64,000 nucleotides of DNA from assembly GCF_900091445.1 (NCBI RefSeq), contig NZ_LT607733.1, forward strand, positions 3,922,501-3,986,500, in the 5' to 3' direction. This document shows, one piece after another, positions 24,025 to 32,214 of the stretch (positions are counted from its first letter, which is position 1; every line of letters begins with the position of its first letter). The notes below the pieces were generated by a model that was not told the origin of the DNA, searched no databases, and saw only the letters and a program-made list of their open reading frames with translations. The translations under genes and the position numbers were made by a program. The stretch is from Micromonospora echinofusca. GTDB lineage: Bacteria; Actinomycetota; Actinomycetes; Mycobacteriales; Micromonosporaceae.

Positions 24025-25026
24025 ATGCGCACACGGGGGCCAGCGAACTGGTCGATCGACATCGACGATCCCGTGGTCGGTGTCGGCGAGTTCGTGATGG
24101 CGGACGAGGCGGCGTACTGCGCGCTCGATCGCCGGTTGGGGTACGCCGAGTTGTCGCTGCGCCGCGAGACCGTGGCTGCCCGCCTGTCGGTGGTCGACAT
24201 CGCCGACGTCGGGTCGTTCACGCCGCAGTACCGCGATCAGCTCGGCATCGATGACTGTCGCGGGGCGGTGCGACTTGTCGGTGGCGGGCTGGGTCAGTTC
24301 CGCGCTGGAGTCTGGGCCTCGCCCGTGGCTGAGCCGGACCGGCAGGCGCTGATCACCGAACTGGTACGACAGGCCGTGGACGAAGCGCGTCGCGACGGTA
24401 CGGCTGCCGTGTCGCCGTTCGTCGGCGCGGCGGACCTGGCGGCCTTCACCTCGGCCGCCGAGGGCGTCCGCACCCGCGCGCAGGCGTCGTGGTGTTCCCT
24501 GCCGATCGGCGCGCCTGGCGACGTCGACGAGTTCATCGACGGCCAGGAACGGAAGTGTCGCCAGACCTGGCGGCGGGACCAGCGCGACGCGGAGCGGCTC
24601 GGCCTGACCCACGAGGTGGTGCCGCTCGTCGACGAACACCTCCGGGCGGCGGCTCCGCTGGTGGCCGAAGTGGCCCGGCGCAACGGACTGGACGAGCACG
24701 TACGGATCGCCCAGTGGCGGGTGAAGAACTATCTGAGGCGGCCCGGCCACCACTTTCTGATCCGGAGCTCGGCCGGCGGTCAGGCCCTGGCGTACACGGT
24801 GTGCCGCAGGTGGGGCGGCACCCTCGACGCCCACACCGTGGGGATCGACGGCCATACCCCGCACCGGCGGTCGGTCTACCACTTCGCGGCGTACCTGGCC
24901 CCGCTGGGTGTTGCGATCTCCGCGGGGCTCCGGCGCCTGGACCTGGGTCTTGCCCACGAACAACCCAAGCTGGTACGCGGTTGTCAGGCCGAACCCATGT
25001 GGTTCGTCGACTACCGGGTCAGCTAG
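24025..25026 (+). CDS. GNAT-fold acyltransferase (FemX/BioF2-like)
   Basis: A 333-residue protein whose second half resembles the BioF2-like/FemAB GNAT-type domain: DEFIDGQERKCRQTWRRDQRDAERLGL, then YLRRPGHHFLIRSS and ALAYTVCRRWGG, and DLGLAHEQPKLVRGC at the end. Such proteins transfer an acyl or aminoacyl group to an amine, sometimes in cell-wall or polysaccharide assembly. The ATG at 24025 is preferred; GTG at 24001 is possible. Its stop overlaps the convergent adenylation gene by four bases. Substrate unknown. Confidence 0.62.
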   Translation: MRTRGPANWSIDIDDPVVGVGEFVMADEAAYCALDRRLGYAELSLRRETVAARLSVVDIADVGSFTPQYRDQLGIDDCRGAVRLVGGGLGQFRAGVWASPVAEPDRQALITELVRQAVDEARRDGTAAVSPFVGAADLAAFTSAAEGVRTRAQASWCSLPIGAPGDVDEFIDGQERKCRQTWRRDQRDAERLGLTHEVVPLVDEHLRAAAPLVAEVARRNGLDEHVRIAQWRVKNYLRRPGHHFLIRSSAGGQALAYTVCRRWGGTLDAHTVGIDGHTPHRRSVYHFAAYLAPLGVAISAGLRRLDLGLAHEQPKLVRGCQAEPMWFVDYRVS

Positions 25027-26492
25027 CCACGTCGCCCGCCGCTGGCCTGGGCAGCGTCGTCGCGGAGCCGCCGTGCCACCGTGACCCGGTCGAGCTTCCC
25101 CGAGACCGTCCGTGGAAGCTCCTCTCCCAGCAGCACATACCGGCTCGGCCGGTACATCGGTGGCAGCTCGTCAACGATCCGGCGCCGGACATCGTCCGGG
25201 TCATGGTTGTCACCAGCCAGTACGGCCACCAGATTGACCGTGCCGGTCCCGTCTGGCACGGCGACCGCCGCGACCTGGTGGGATCCGGTCACCCGCCGCA
25301 GCGCCGCCTCGACGTCACCTAGTTCGATCCGCACGCCGCGCACCTTGACCTGTGAGTCACGGCGACCGAGGAACTCCAGCCCGTCAGGGCCTTCCTCGAC
25401 CATGTCACCGGTCCGGTACATGCGGACCCCGTCGCGTACCACGAACGCCGCGTCGGTGGCGTTGCGGTTCCCCACGTAACCCTCCGCGAGGAGCCCTCCG
25501 AGCAGCAGTTCGCCGTCGCCGTTCCCGTCGCGCTCGATCCGGTAGGTGGACGGAGCGATGGGGTGCCCGATCGGCGCCAGCCCGTCGCCGAGCGCCTGGG
25601 TGTACCGCCACGTCGTCGCATAGATCGCTGCCTCAGTCGGCCCGTAGTGGTTCCAGACCGCTCCCGCGGTGGCAGCCAGTTCGTTGGCCAGTCGGCCCGG
25701 CAGCGCCTCGCCGGCGCTCCACACCGAGGTTTCCGCCGATGGCGACCACCCCAGCGAGGTCATCACGCCGAACATCGTGGGCGTCGCCTGAACGACGGTC
25801 GGTGGCTGCGTGGCGAGCCACCGCACCAGGGCGCCCACATTGGTGCGGGCCGTCCGCCGTGGAAACCGCGCCTCACCACCGGCGACCAGGGGCACCAACG
25901 TCTCGACCCAGCTGATGTCGAAGCTGGGAGAGGTCAGGCTCGGCATCGCGTCCCGCTCGGTGAACCCGAGGTGCTCGGCGAAGGTAGCGATCCGGGCGCA
26001 GAGGTTGTCGAGGCGGACGTGCACGCCCTTCGGTACGCCCGTGCTGCCGGAGGTGAACATCACGTAGCCGGGTCGGTCACCGAGATCCGGCCGCTCGGCG
26101 CCGACCACCCGGCTGGGGCGGTAGGCTTCGGCGGTCGTCCGGTCGCCGTCGACCGTGACGACGGCGGTGGCTCCGGACGTCTGGAGCATCTGTTCGCGTC
26201 GCTGCTGCGGGGTAGCCGGGTCGATCGGGGCCACGATGGCGCCGCGGCCCCACGCCGCCAGGCTCACCACCAGGTTCGCGAACGGGTCGGCGGTCTCCAC
26301 GGCGATTACCGTGCCGGGGGCGTCCGAGGTCGCCGCGGCCAGCCGGTCACCGACGCGGGACAGCAGGGATCGCAACTCGCCGGAGGTGAGGAGGCCCTCC
26401 GGTTCGAGCGTGATCCGGGGGCCGTCGTGGTCGCCGAACACCTCCGTCCACGAACCGGTGGTGACCTTGGACAGCCAGTGCTGCCCTGTCAT
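25023..26492 (-). CDS. Stand-alone NRPS adenylation domain
   Basis: A 489-residue AMP-forming enzyme of the NRPS adenylation type. Core motif A3 is MFTSGSTGVPKGV, A4 includes SPSFDISWVETL, A5 is NHYGPTEAAIYAT, A7 is MYRTGDMV, A8 is FLGRRDSQVKVRGVRIELGDVE and A10 is RTVSGKLDR with the catalytic lysine. It should activate an amino or aryl acid as the adenylate and load it on the carrier protein encoded immediately upstream. The ATG overlaps that gene's stop (ATGA). There is no condensation or carrier domain in the chain. Substrate not predictable by eye. Confidence 0.88.
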   Translation of the reverse strand: MTGQHWLSKVTTGSWTEVFGDHDGPRITLEPEGLLTSGELRSLLSRVGDRLAAATSDAPGTVIAVETADPFANLVVSLAAWGRGAIVAPIDPATPQQRREQMLQTSGATAVVTVDGDRTTAEAYRPSRVVGAERPDLGDRPGYVMFTSGSTGVPKGVHVRLDNLCARIATFAEHLGFTERDAMPSLTSPSFDISWVETLVPLVAGGEARFPRRTARTNVGALVRWLATQPPTVVQATPTMFGVMTSLGWSPSAETSVWSAGEALPGRLANELAATAGAVWNHYGPTEAAIYATTWRYTQALGDGLAPIGHPIAPSTYRIERDGNGDGELLLGGLLAEGYVGNRNATDAAFVVRDGVRMYRTGDMVEEGPDGLEFLGRRDSQVKVRGVRIELGDVEAALRRVTGSHQVAAVAVPDGTGTVNLVAVLAGDNHDPDDVRRRIVDELPPMYRPSRYVLLGEELPRTVSGKLDRVTVARRLRDDAAQASGGRRG

Positions 26493-26719
26493 GCCGCTGG
26501 AACGATCTTGCCGGCCATCTCGGCGAAGTTTCCGCTCTCGAACACGACCTCCATGTCGAGGATGAGCCCGTGGTCGGCCTCGAGGGCGGAGACCAGCCGC
26601 ACTGCGTCGACCGACGTCGCGCCCAGCGCGAAGAGATCGTCCTCCGGGGTCAGTGACCCGATGTCGAACACGGAGCGTGCTGTGGTCAGCAGAGCATTGA
26701 GAACTTCTTCGTCGTCCAT
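26489..26719 (-). CDS. Acyl/peptidyl carrier protein
   Basis: A 76-residue single carrier protein with the phosphopantetheine site Ser36 in ALGATSVDAVRLV and the expected four-helix spacing (DDLFALG before, LEADHGLILDM after). It overlaps the adenylation gene and is presumably its partner. The start codon is ATG. Its promoter lies in the 150-base gap shared with the divergent thioesterase-like gene; that gap contains an 8-base palindrome TCACGTGA near 26817 of unknown meaning. Confidence 0.87.
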   Translation of the reverse strand: MDDEEVLNALLTTARSVFDIGSLTPEDDLFALGATSVDAVRLVSALEADHGLILDMEVVFESGNFAEMAGKIVPAA

Positions 26720-26869
26720 GGGTCTTGCCTCCCGTCGCGGCGAATGGGTGCCCAGATGTTAGCCATCAGGCCGGACCCGCGAAAGCGCCTGGAAGCTATG
26801 ATGACCGTCATTCATTCACGTGATTGACGCCTATGTCCAGACCAGTAAATCGGGCAACGGAGGGAAACC

Positions 26870-27745
26870 TTGCAGACACAATCCGCACCCGTAACTACTC
26901 TGCGCGACGGTCGGCACGGCGTCGTCGTGGCCGTCGACTTCGGGGGCGTACGCGAGGAGGCGGGCTTCCCGGACCTGCTGCCGTTCCTGACGATCGAGCA
27001 CACCGTGCTGGTGCCGCAGACGACCGTCGAGATCGACGCCGACTGGGAAGGCATGCGGCAGCACCAGCTCAGGTCCTGGCTGGACAGCATCCGGTCGTAC
27101 GGCCAGCGGGTCTCCGCCGTGCTGGGTTACTGCGCCGGCTCCGCGATGGCCACGCGGCTGGCCATCGAGCTGGCCGACGCCGCCGGTGGCCCGGCGTTGG
27201 TCCTCCTGGATCCGTCCTGGCCGACCCGGGAGGTCCTCCTCGAAGCCCACGAGGTCGCCGTCGAGCGGCTGCTGGACTCGGTCCGGGACCCGGCCGTCCG
27301 TCAGTCGCTGCGTGCCCCGGTGCCGGACGAAGCCGACCCGACCCGGCTCGCGCGAGCGCTCGTCACGCACTACTCCGAGACCGCCTGGCGGGTCGCGGCC
27401 CAGCTCGGCCTGACTGAGACGCCGGTCCGGAAGCTCATCACCCGGATCGAACAGCACCTGAGCTATCTCCTGGTAGCGGCGGGTGAAGCTGCGGACGTCG
27501 CGACCCGCGACCTTCTCCCGCCGGCCGGATCGGTGCTGACGATCCTGTCCGTGGCCACGCCCGGCGAGGTGGCGTGGATGCCCGGCACCACGGTACGCAC
27601 CGAGCTTCCCCGGCCCCGCCTGCTCGCCGACCCGGCCGTGGCCAGCCGGGTCGAGGAGTTCATCAGACGGCACGACGCCGACAGCTCCGGAGCGGGCACC
27701 TCGGCCACGCCCGACGGTCCGGCGGCAGTCGTCCGGTCGACGTGA
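26870..27745 (+). CDS. Thioesterase-like alpha/beta hydrolase with altered catalytic residues
   Basis: A 291-residue alpha/beta hydrolase resembling type II/NRPS thioesterases. The nucleophile elbow is GYCAG (Cys88 instead of the usual Ser) and the Asp-bearing strand is ALVLLDPSWP. The C-terminal segment that normally holds the catalytic His before LL...DP..A reads ELPRPRLLADPAVASRVEEFI, so no His is evident there. It is divergent from the adenylation/carrier pair and probably releases or edits their product, or has a non-hydrolytic role. The start is TTG with GGAGGG seven bases upstream; no ATG is suitable. Confidence 0.65.
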   Translation: MQTQSAPVTTLRDGRHGVVVAVDFGGVREEAGFPDLLPFLTIEHTVLVPQTTVEIDADWEGMRQHQLRSWLDSIRSYGQRVSAVLGYCAGSAMATRLAIELADAAGGPALVLLDPSWPTREVLLEAHEVAVERLLDSVRDPAVRQSLRAPVPDEADPTRLARALVTHYSETAWRVAAQLGLTETPVRKLITRIEQHLSYLLVAAGEAADVATRDLLPPAGSVLTILSVATPGEVAWMPGTTVRTELPRPRLLADPAVASRVEEFIRRHDADSSGAGTSATPDGPAAVVRST

Positions 27746-27848
27746 CTGCTGTCGGTCGGACACCCACAGGGGCGATCCAGCGCGAGCTGTGTTCGGTGAG
27801 GTAGGCGACGTGCTCGCAGGCCATGGAGATAGATCGCGGGTTGGAAAC

Positions 27849-28433
27849 TCACGCCGTACGCGACAGGCCGATCGGGTGAGGGCCGCAGTATGGCTGAGCT
27901 ACTCGCCGGCGGCGAGTCGGCCGGGCGAGCACGTCGGCGACTTCCCGGGTCTCCTCGTGCCGGGGGCCATAGACGACGCATAGGTCGTCGTGCAGCGACT
28001 GTAGCTCCCCGGCCGCCTCCACGGTCTTGCCTTCGGAGAGCAGCAGCATGCCGATGTTGCGGCGCAGGTCGAGGGCGGGGGGGGAGGCGTCGCCGGAGGC
28101 GGCGCGTACGTGGGTGAGCACCTGCCGGAACTGGCGCAGGGCGGTGGTGGCTTGACCGAGTTCGGCTCGGCAGTGGGCTGCCTGCCGGAGGCATTCCAAC
28201 GCGTCTTCGCTGGTGGGGCCGGCGGTGCGGGCGTACGCGGCGGCGAGGGCGTCGAACTCTGGCAGCGCGTGTCGGAAGTCCCCGCCGATGACGAGGATGG
28301 CGGCTCGTCGGGACCGCAGCGCCAGCACGCGTGGGCTTTCGGCGCCGAGTGCCGCGCTGGCGGGGCTGATCACCTGCTCAAGCACCTCCGCCGCCTGGGC
28401 GAAGCGTTCGTCGTCCCGGACTCCGGAGCTCAC
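27849..28433 (-). pseudogene. TPR-domain fragment, probably the tail of a Ser/Thr kinase
   Basis: About 170 residues of helical tetratricopeptide-like repeats (FAQAAEVLEQVISPASAALG, FRHALPEFDALAAAYARTAG, ALRQFRQVLTHVRAASGD, AAGELQSLHDDLCVVYGP). I recognise this pattern from the C-terminal TPR regions of actinobacterial serine/threonine kinases. No kinase domain is present upstream and the last ~25 residues are an Arg/Pro-rich tail unlike the repeats. It looks like an isolated remnant; it could still be expressed as a small TPR protein. It converges on the thioesterase-like gene. Confidence 0.5.
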
Positions 28434-29054
28434 TGAAGGTGATCATGGTGAGGCCTCGCTGGCAGGAGGACCTTCCTCAGCAGCACCACGACGAGGGTTG
28501 ACGGCGCCCGACTACCGCTTCGACTCGAACTGAGATCGACATCGTGATGCTGGCCGATCGCGGGTGAGAGGGCGGCTACTGCGAATGCGCTCTCAGACGC
28601 TCGACCTCGACGGCCTACCGCCACATGGTTACTACCTGGTCGCTGATGTGCAACGCATCTGTTGAGCTGGCCGGCGACGAGGCCAGCGGCGCATGCCGGA
28701 TCTTCTGCCACCTACTCGCGGCGCATGCCAGGATAGGGCTGCTGGCCGCCTGTCATGGAGAGGGCAATGAGCCTTCAGATCCGGTAACGGTCCACCCAGG
28801 TGCGCAGGCCGGTCCGGGAACCCGTCGTTGAACGGGTGACCCGGGCCGGTGCAGCGCAGTAGAGGCCGATAGCCGAGGTGACGCGCAGTACCTCAGATAT
28901 CTCGGGAGCTCAGGCCACGGAGTGAAGTGCCGTCACATCGGATCCCGTCAGTGCGCCCTGCCAATCTCGTAGAAGCTGTCCGGCGAGCAGCAGGCGCCAG
29001 CCGAGGATCAGTGTGGGATATCGTGCGCCAGCGACCGGACGAAGGAAGTGGCGC
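28434..29054. other. Long stretch without a recognisable gene
   Basis: About 620 bases with no frame of convincing protein composition. GC content is lower and codon bias is lost compared with the housekeeping half, which suits decayed accessory DNA. The right end should hold the promoter of the lipoprotein gene. Confidence 0.5.
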
Positions 29055-29708
29055 ATGACGAGAACGAAGCTCATCGACCCGCGGCGCAGAGTGCTTGTCG
29101 CGGTCGCGGTCGCGGTCGCGGCTGCGGCGGGGCTGCTTGCAACGACCGCGTGCTCACGCCTCGCCGATACCGTCCCCACGACCAGCGGAAACCCGTCGCA
29201 CTCCCCCGTTGCGATGCGACTCGACAAGCCGAAGAAGCTGTTGGGCAGCTGGAACGAGTCGGTCGACCGACGGCTGCGCAAGCCAGCCATCAAAGATACC
29301 GATGGCTTCAGAAAGTTACTGAAAGGTGAGCCGACCAGCGCCGTTGGCACCGCCTACACGCCGGTGGAGGAGCAGTACTCGCGAGAGCTCGGAGTGCACC
29401 GCCCTGGCGACAACCGCGTCATCCTGGTCAATGGAGTGTCCGGCACTGTCACCGCTCCAAACGCAACACTGAGCCACGTGTTCGCCGCCCGGCCAGCCAT
29501 CACCGACGTAGTACCAGTCCCCCCGGGTCCGCTCGGCGGCGTGGCGGGCTGCGGCAGCAGCCAAAGCAAGGACGGCCTCACCAAATTCTGCACATGGGTC
29601 GACGACCACACCATCGGCATGGTCACCTTCATAGGCTTCCCTCAGTCCCACGACCAGCACGATTTATTCCGGCAGATTCGGGCAGAGTTCGAACACCGGG
29701 CACCCTGA
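29055..29708 (+). CDS. Putative secreted lipoprotein of unknown function
   Basis: A 217-residue protein with a basic N-terminus (MTRTKLIDPRRR), an Ala/Val-rich helix encoded by a repeated GTCGCG tract, and a lipobox-like LLATTACS, so it is probably exported and anchored through Cys. The mature part has two cysteines, in GVAGCGSSQ and KFCTWVDD, spaced as in several uncharacterised actinobacterial lipoproteins and possibly disulfide-linked. I do not recognise a function. The ATG at 29055 was chosen because the open frame before it is short and lacks a better site. Confidence 0.6.
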   Translation: MTRTKLIDPRRRVLVAVAVAVAAAAGLLATTACSRLADTVPTTSGNPSHSPVAMRLDKPKKLLGSWNESVDRRLRKPAIKDTDGFRKLLKGEPTSAVGTAYTPVEEQYSRELGVHRPGDNRVILVNGVSGTVTAPNATLSHVFAARPAITDVVPVPPGPLGGVAGCGSSQSKDGLTKFCTWVDDHTIGMVTFIGFPQSHDQHDLFRQIRAEFEHRAP

Positions 29709-30521
29709 CCCGTGGCACCGGCGGGTTCTCGACCATCACCCGCCCATCCGGCCGCAGGCGCGACGGTCAAACCTCAACAAGCGCCGGCCGCACCCATCCC
29801 GTCAAACAACGCGTCGACGACAGCCGAGCAGCTCGTCCGGGACTGTGAAGATTGAGAAGGCAACCAAACGCCCACGGCAGGAATCACCAGGCTCGAAGGC
29901 CCCTCACCCGTGGAAGAACCAGGACCAGAGCCAGCCGGCGGTCCTACCGCGCACCGAGGGCTCGTCGACCCGCCCGCCGTAGCGACTGCTGGCAACATCT
30001 ATAGCGCTTGACGCGGGATCTAGAGACCGCAATGCCGCTTCGTCCAGGATGCAGACGAAGTGGCAGGTCAGAGCGTTCCATAATCAGCGGACCGGCAGCC
30101 AGTGATCATCGCCGTTACCGGAGAAGATCTTCATCTCCCCAGGTCAACCGGTCGGGACGGCCGGATTCGAACCGACGACCCCTTGACCCCCATTTGGCAA
30201 CGATTCTGTCACGCCATGCCCCAGCAGGTTCATACGTCCTCAAAATCAGACAAGAACGGCACCTCGCAATGCTGTCCCGTGTCGTGCTTTGCCGCCAGAT
30301 CCGTCCGTTGCGTTACCAGGCTCGTTACTGCGAATCGTCAAGGGCTTCCTCTGCGGGGCAGTCCGCTGGGCCCGGCGTACGTGCGATCGCCCGCGGCCGA
30401 TCATCGACATCAGGATCGAGAGGATCCGACACAGCACCGCGAACCCTTCACCGTTACACCGTCGACTACGGTGGACCGTGGACGTCGTCGTCAGGAAGCA
30501 GCCGAAGGAGGCTGGTCGATC
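29709..30521. other. Non-coding stretch with the leftmost att-like copy
   Basis: No gene is convincing in these 813 bases. From about 30001 to 30192 the sequence resembles 35150-35379, and it includes the leftmost 41-base copy of the tRNA-Pro 3' part (30152-30192). The region to the right of that copy, up to the nucleotidyltransferase partner gene, has no homology that I can see elsewhere in the window. Confidence 0.55.
30152..30192 (-). repeat. att-like copy A of the tRNA-Pro 3' end
   Basis: Forty-one bases identical to the 3' part of the intact tRNA-Pro at 38135-38175, covering the acceptor 3' strand, T arm, variable loop and part of the anticodon arm. It has no 5' half, so it is not a tRNA gene but an integration scar. 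Its left flank is shared with copy B: 83 bases including the repeat (30110-30192 and 35297-35379) look identical. Confidence 0.85.
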
Positions 30522-30878
30522 ATGGGTGGTGCAGACACCGGCGGAGCGCCGGCGGGTTCCCGCTACGCCGACCAGCGGCCCTACGTCGTCGCCGACCGGC
30601 TCGACGCTCTGCGGGGGCCGACCAACGGCGTGGTGAGCCTAGATCGCCGGCTCGACTGGTCCGGGCGGGCGCGCTACGACCTGGACAACCCGCGGCGCCT
30701 GGCCAGCATGTACGAAACCGTGCTGCGCGAAGCCACGGCCCCCAACGATCTCACCCGATGGCTGGACGGCGCGACCCTGCAACGCCTGTGGCCGGCCCTC
30801 GTGGTGCCACCGCAGGTTCGCCGTCTCTGGGAAGCACGATTCCCCGAGCTGGCCAACGCGCGCCGACACGCCGCATAG
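30522..30878 (+). CDS. Small partner protein of an AbiEii-type nucleotidyltransferase
   Basis: A 118-residue protein of unknown fold, rich in Arg and Leu (RYADQRPYVVADRLDAL... RLASMYETVLREA... RLWEARFPELANARRHAA). AAGGAGG lies 11 bases before the ATG. Its TAG stop overlaps the GTG start of the nucleotidyltransferase gene (TAGTG), so they are translated together, as toxin-antitoxin pairs are. It is shorter than the usual AbiEi antitoxin and I see no clear winged helix, so the antitoxin role rests on position alone. Confidence 0.55.
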   Translation: MGGADTGGAPAGSRYADQRPYVVADRLDALRGPTNGVVSLDRRLDWSGRARYDLDNPRRLASMYETVLREATAPNDLTRWLDGATLQRLWPALVVPPQVRRLWEARFPELANARRHAA

Positions 30879-31543
30879 TGGGCGGCCAGACTCCGCCGAT
30901 CCATCGCCGGCTGGCGCAGATCGCCCTACAGGTCGGCGGCCAGTACGGGTTCGCCTTGGCCGGCGGGCACGCCATCGCCGCCCATGGCATCCTCGACCGC
31001 CCCAGCGAAGACGTCGACCTGTTCGCCGACTGGCAACGCCGCGCCGACTTCCCCACCGCCGTCGACGAAGTGATCGCCGCATACCGCGCCGAAGGTCTCC
31101 GCGTCGAGGTCGACCTTCGACTCGACACGTTCGCTCGGCTGCACATCACCGACCCGGCTCACCCAGACCAGCAGCACCGCGTGGAACTGGTGGCGAACTG
31201 GCGTGCCCAGCCGCCCGTCCAGATGGACATCGGTCCGGTCCTGCACCCCGATGACGTCATGGCCGGCAAGATGGACGCCCTCTACAACCGGGCAGCCGCC
31301 CGCGACTTCCTCGACATCGATGCCGCCATCGGCAGCGGCCGGTACACCCTCGACCAGCTCTGCGACCTCGCGCACGCCGCCGACGACGGATTCGACCGGA
31401 GCAGGTTCGCCGCGATGCTTCGCCACGTCGACCGCTTCGACGACGAAGACTTCACTGACTACGGTCTGGCGCCGCATGAGGTCGCCGACATGCGGGCTCG
31501 CGTCTCTGCATGGCGGACCGCCCTACTCCGAGCAGTCGAATAG
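30878..31543 (+). CDS. AbiEii/AbiGii-family nucleotidyltransferase (toxin-like)
   Basis: A 221-residue minimal nucleotidyltransferase: FALAGGHAIAAHG followed by SEDVDLFAD gives the GG/HG and DxD catalytic signature, and the later VMAGKMDALYNRAAARDFLDI matches the AbiEii-type lysine and RD segment. Members add nucleotides to tRNA or other targets and act as phage-defence toxins or resistance-type enzymes. GTG start, overlapping the partner gene stop. It is the main recognisable cargo of the segment between att-like copies A and B. Confidence 0.75.
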   Translation: MGGQTPPIHRRLAQIALQVGGQYGFALAGGHAIAAHGILDRPSEDVDLFADWQRRADFPTAVDEVIAAYRAEGLRVEVDLRLDTFARLHITDPAHPDQQHRVELVANWRAQPPVQMDIGPVLHPDDVMAGKMDALYNRAAARDFLDIDAAIGSGRYTLDQLCDLAHAADDGFDRSRFAAMLRHVDRFDDEDFTDYGLAPHEVADMRARVSAWRTALLRAVE

Positions 31544-31590
31544 GTTCGATCAGGCTGCTCTGCTGCCTCCGTCTCCTCGGCCTGCTCGAC

Positions 31591-32169
31591 TCATGGCACG
31601 TCCGGGTCAGGGTGCTCGATCCGCCAGCGGCTCGCGGCAGCGTCATCGATCAGGCTGCTGTCGAGCAGCCAGTCAATGGCCCGGCGGGTTGCCCGAGCCT
31701 GGTGGAAGGCGTGCCAGACCGTCAGCAGGTGCGGATACTCGTCGTGCAGTTCGTCCCTGAACCGTCGGAAGGCACCCCTGCCTTGGACGGCCCGTAAGAG
31801 CGTGCGGCCCGCCTGCTCGTCGCTGACCCGCTCGGCAAAGTCGACCATGTCGCGGTGCCAGACGGAGGGCGGTAACGCCTCGATCGGAACCAGGTCGAGT
31901 TCATCCAGGTCCACCGGGGTCTTCCCGTCGATGCCGCCGTCAGCCGTCCACATCATGATCTCCCCGCTGGCCGGATCGATGAGCCAGCGGTACTCGTACG
32001 CGCTCTGGTCCTGCAGCGCCGTGGCGATCTCCTCGAGATCGAGGTGGCGTACGTCGAGCATGAAGTCCACTCCCGTTGCCGTGGTCGTCGGCAACCACGG
32101 TAGGTCCGCTTCCCTCTCGGCCGCGAGACTGCCGGCCCAGTCGATTATCAGCACGGGGACCGAGGCCAT
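31591..32169 (-). CDS. UPF0158-family protein
   Basis: A 192-residue protein whose central and C-terminal parts match UPF0158: LDLEEIATALQDQ, YRWLIDPASGEIMMW, DMVDFAERVSDEQAG and AVQGRGAFRRFRDEL, then WHAF. The family has no established function. The N-terminal ~36 residues before MLDVRHLDL may not be translated; an ATG at 32061 is an alternative start closer to the family's usual length. It converges on the nucleotidyltransferase gene and lies downstream of the SWIM-tail-like gene in the same direction. Confidence 0.72.
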   Translation of the reverse strand: MASVPVLIIDWAGSLAAEREADLPWLPTTTATGVDFMLDVRHLDLEEIATALQDQSAYEYRWLIDPASGEIMMWTADGGIDGKTPVDLDELDLVPIEALPPSVWHRDMVDFAERVSDEQAGRTLLRAVQGRGAFRRFRDELHDEYPHLLTVWHAFHQARATRRAIDWLLDSSLIDDAAASRWRIEHPDPDVP

Positions 32170-32214
32170 CAGGCAACTACTGCTCCAGCAACCCGCAATC
32201 GGGAGACCGGTCAG

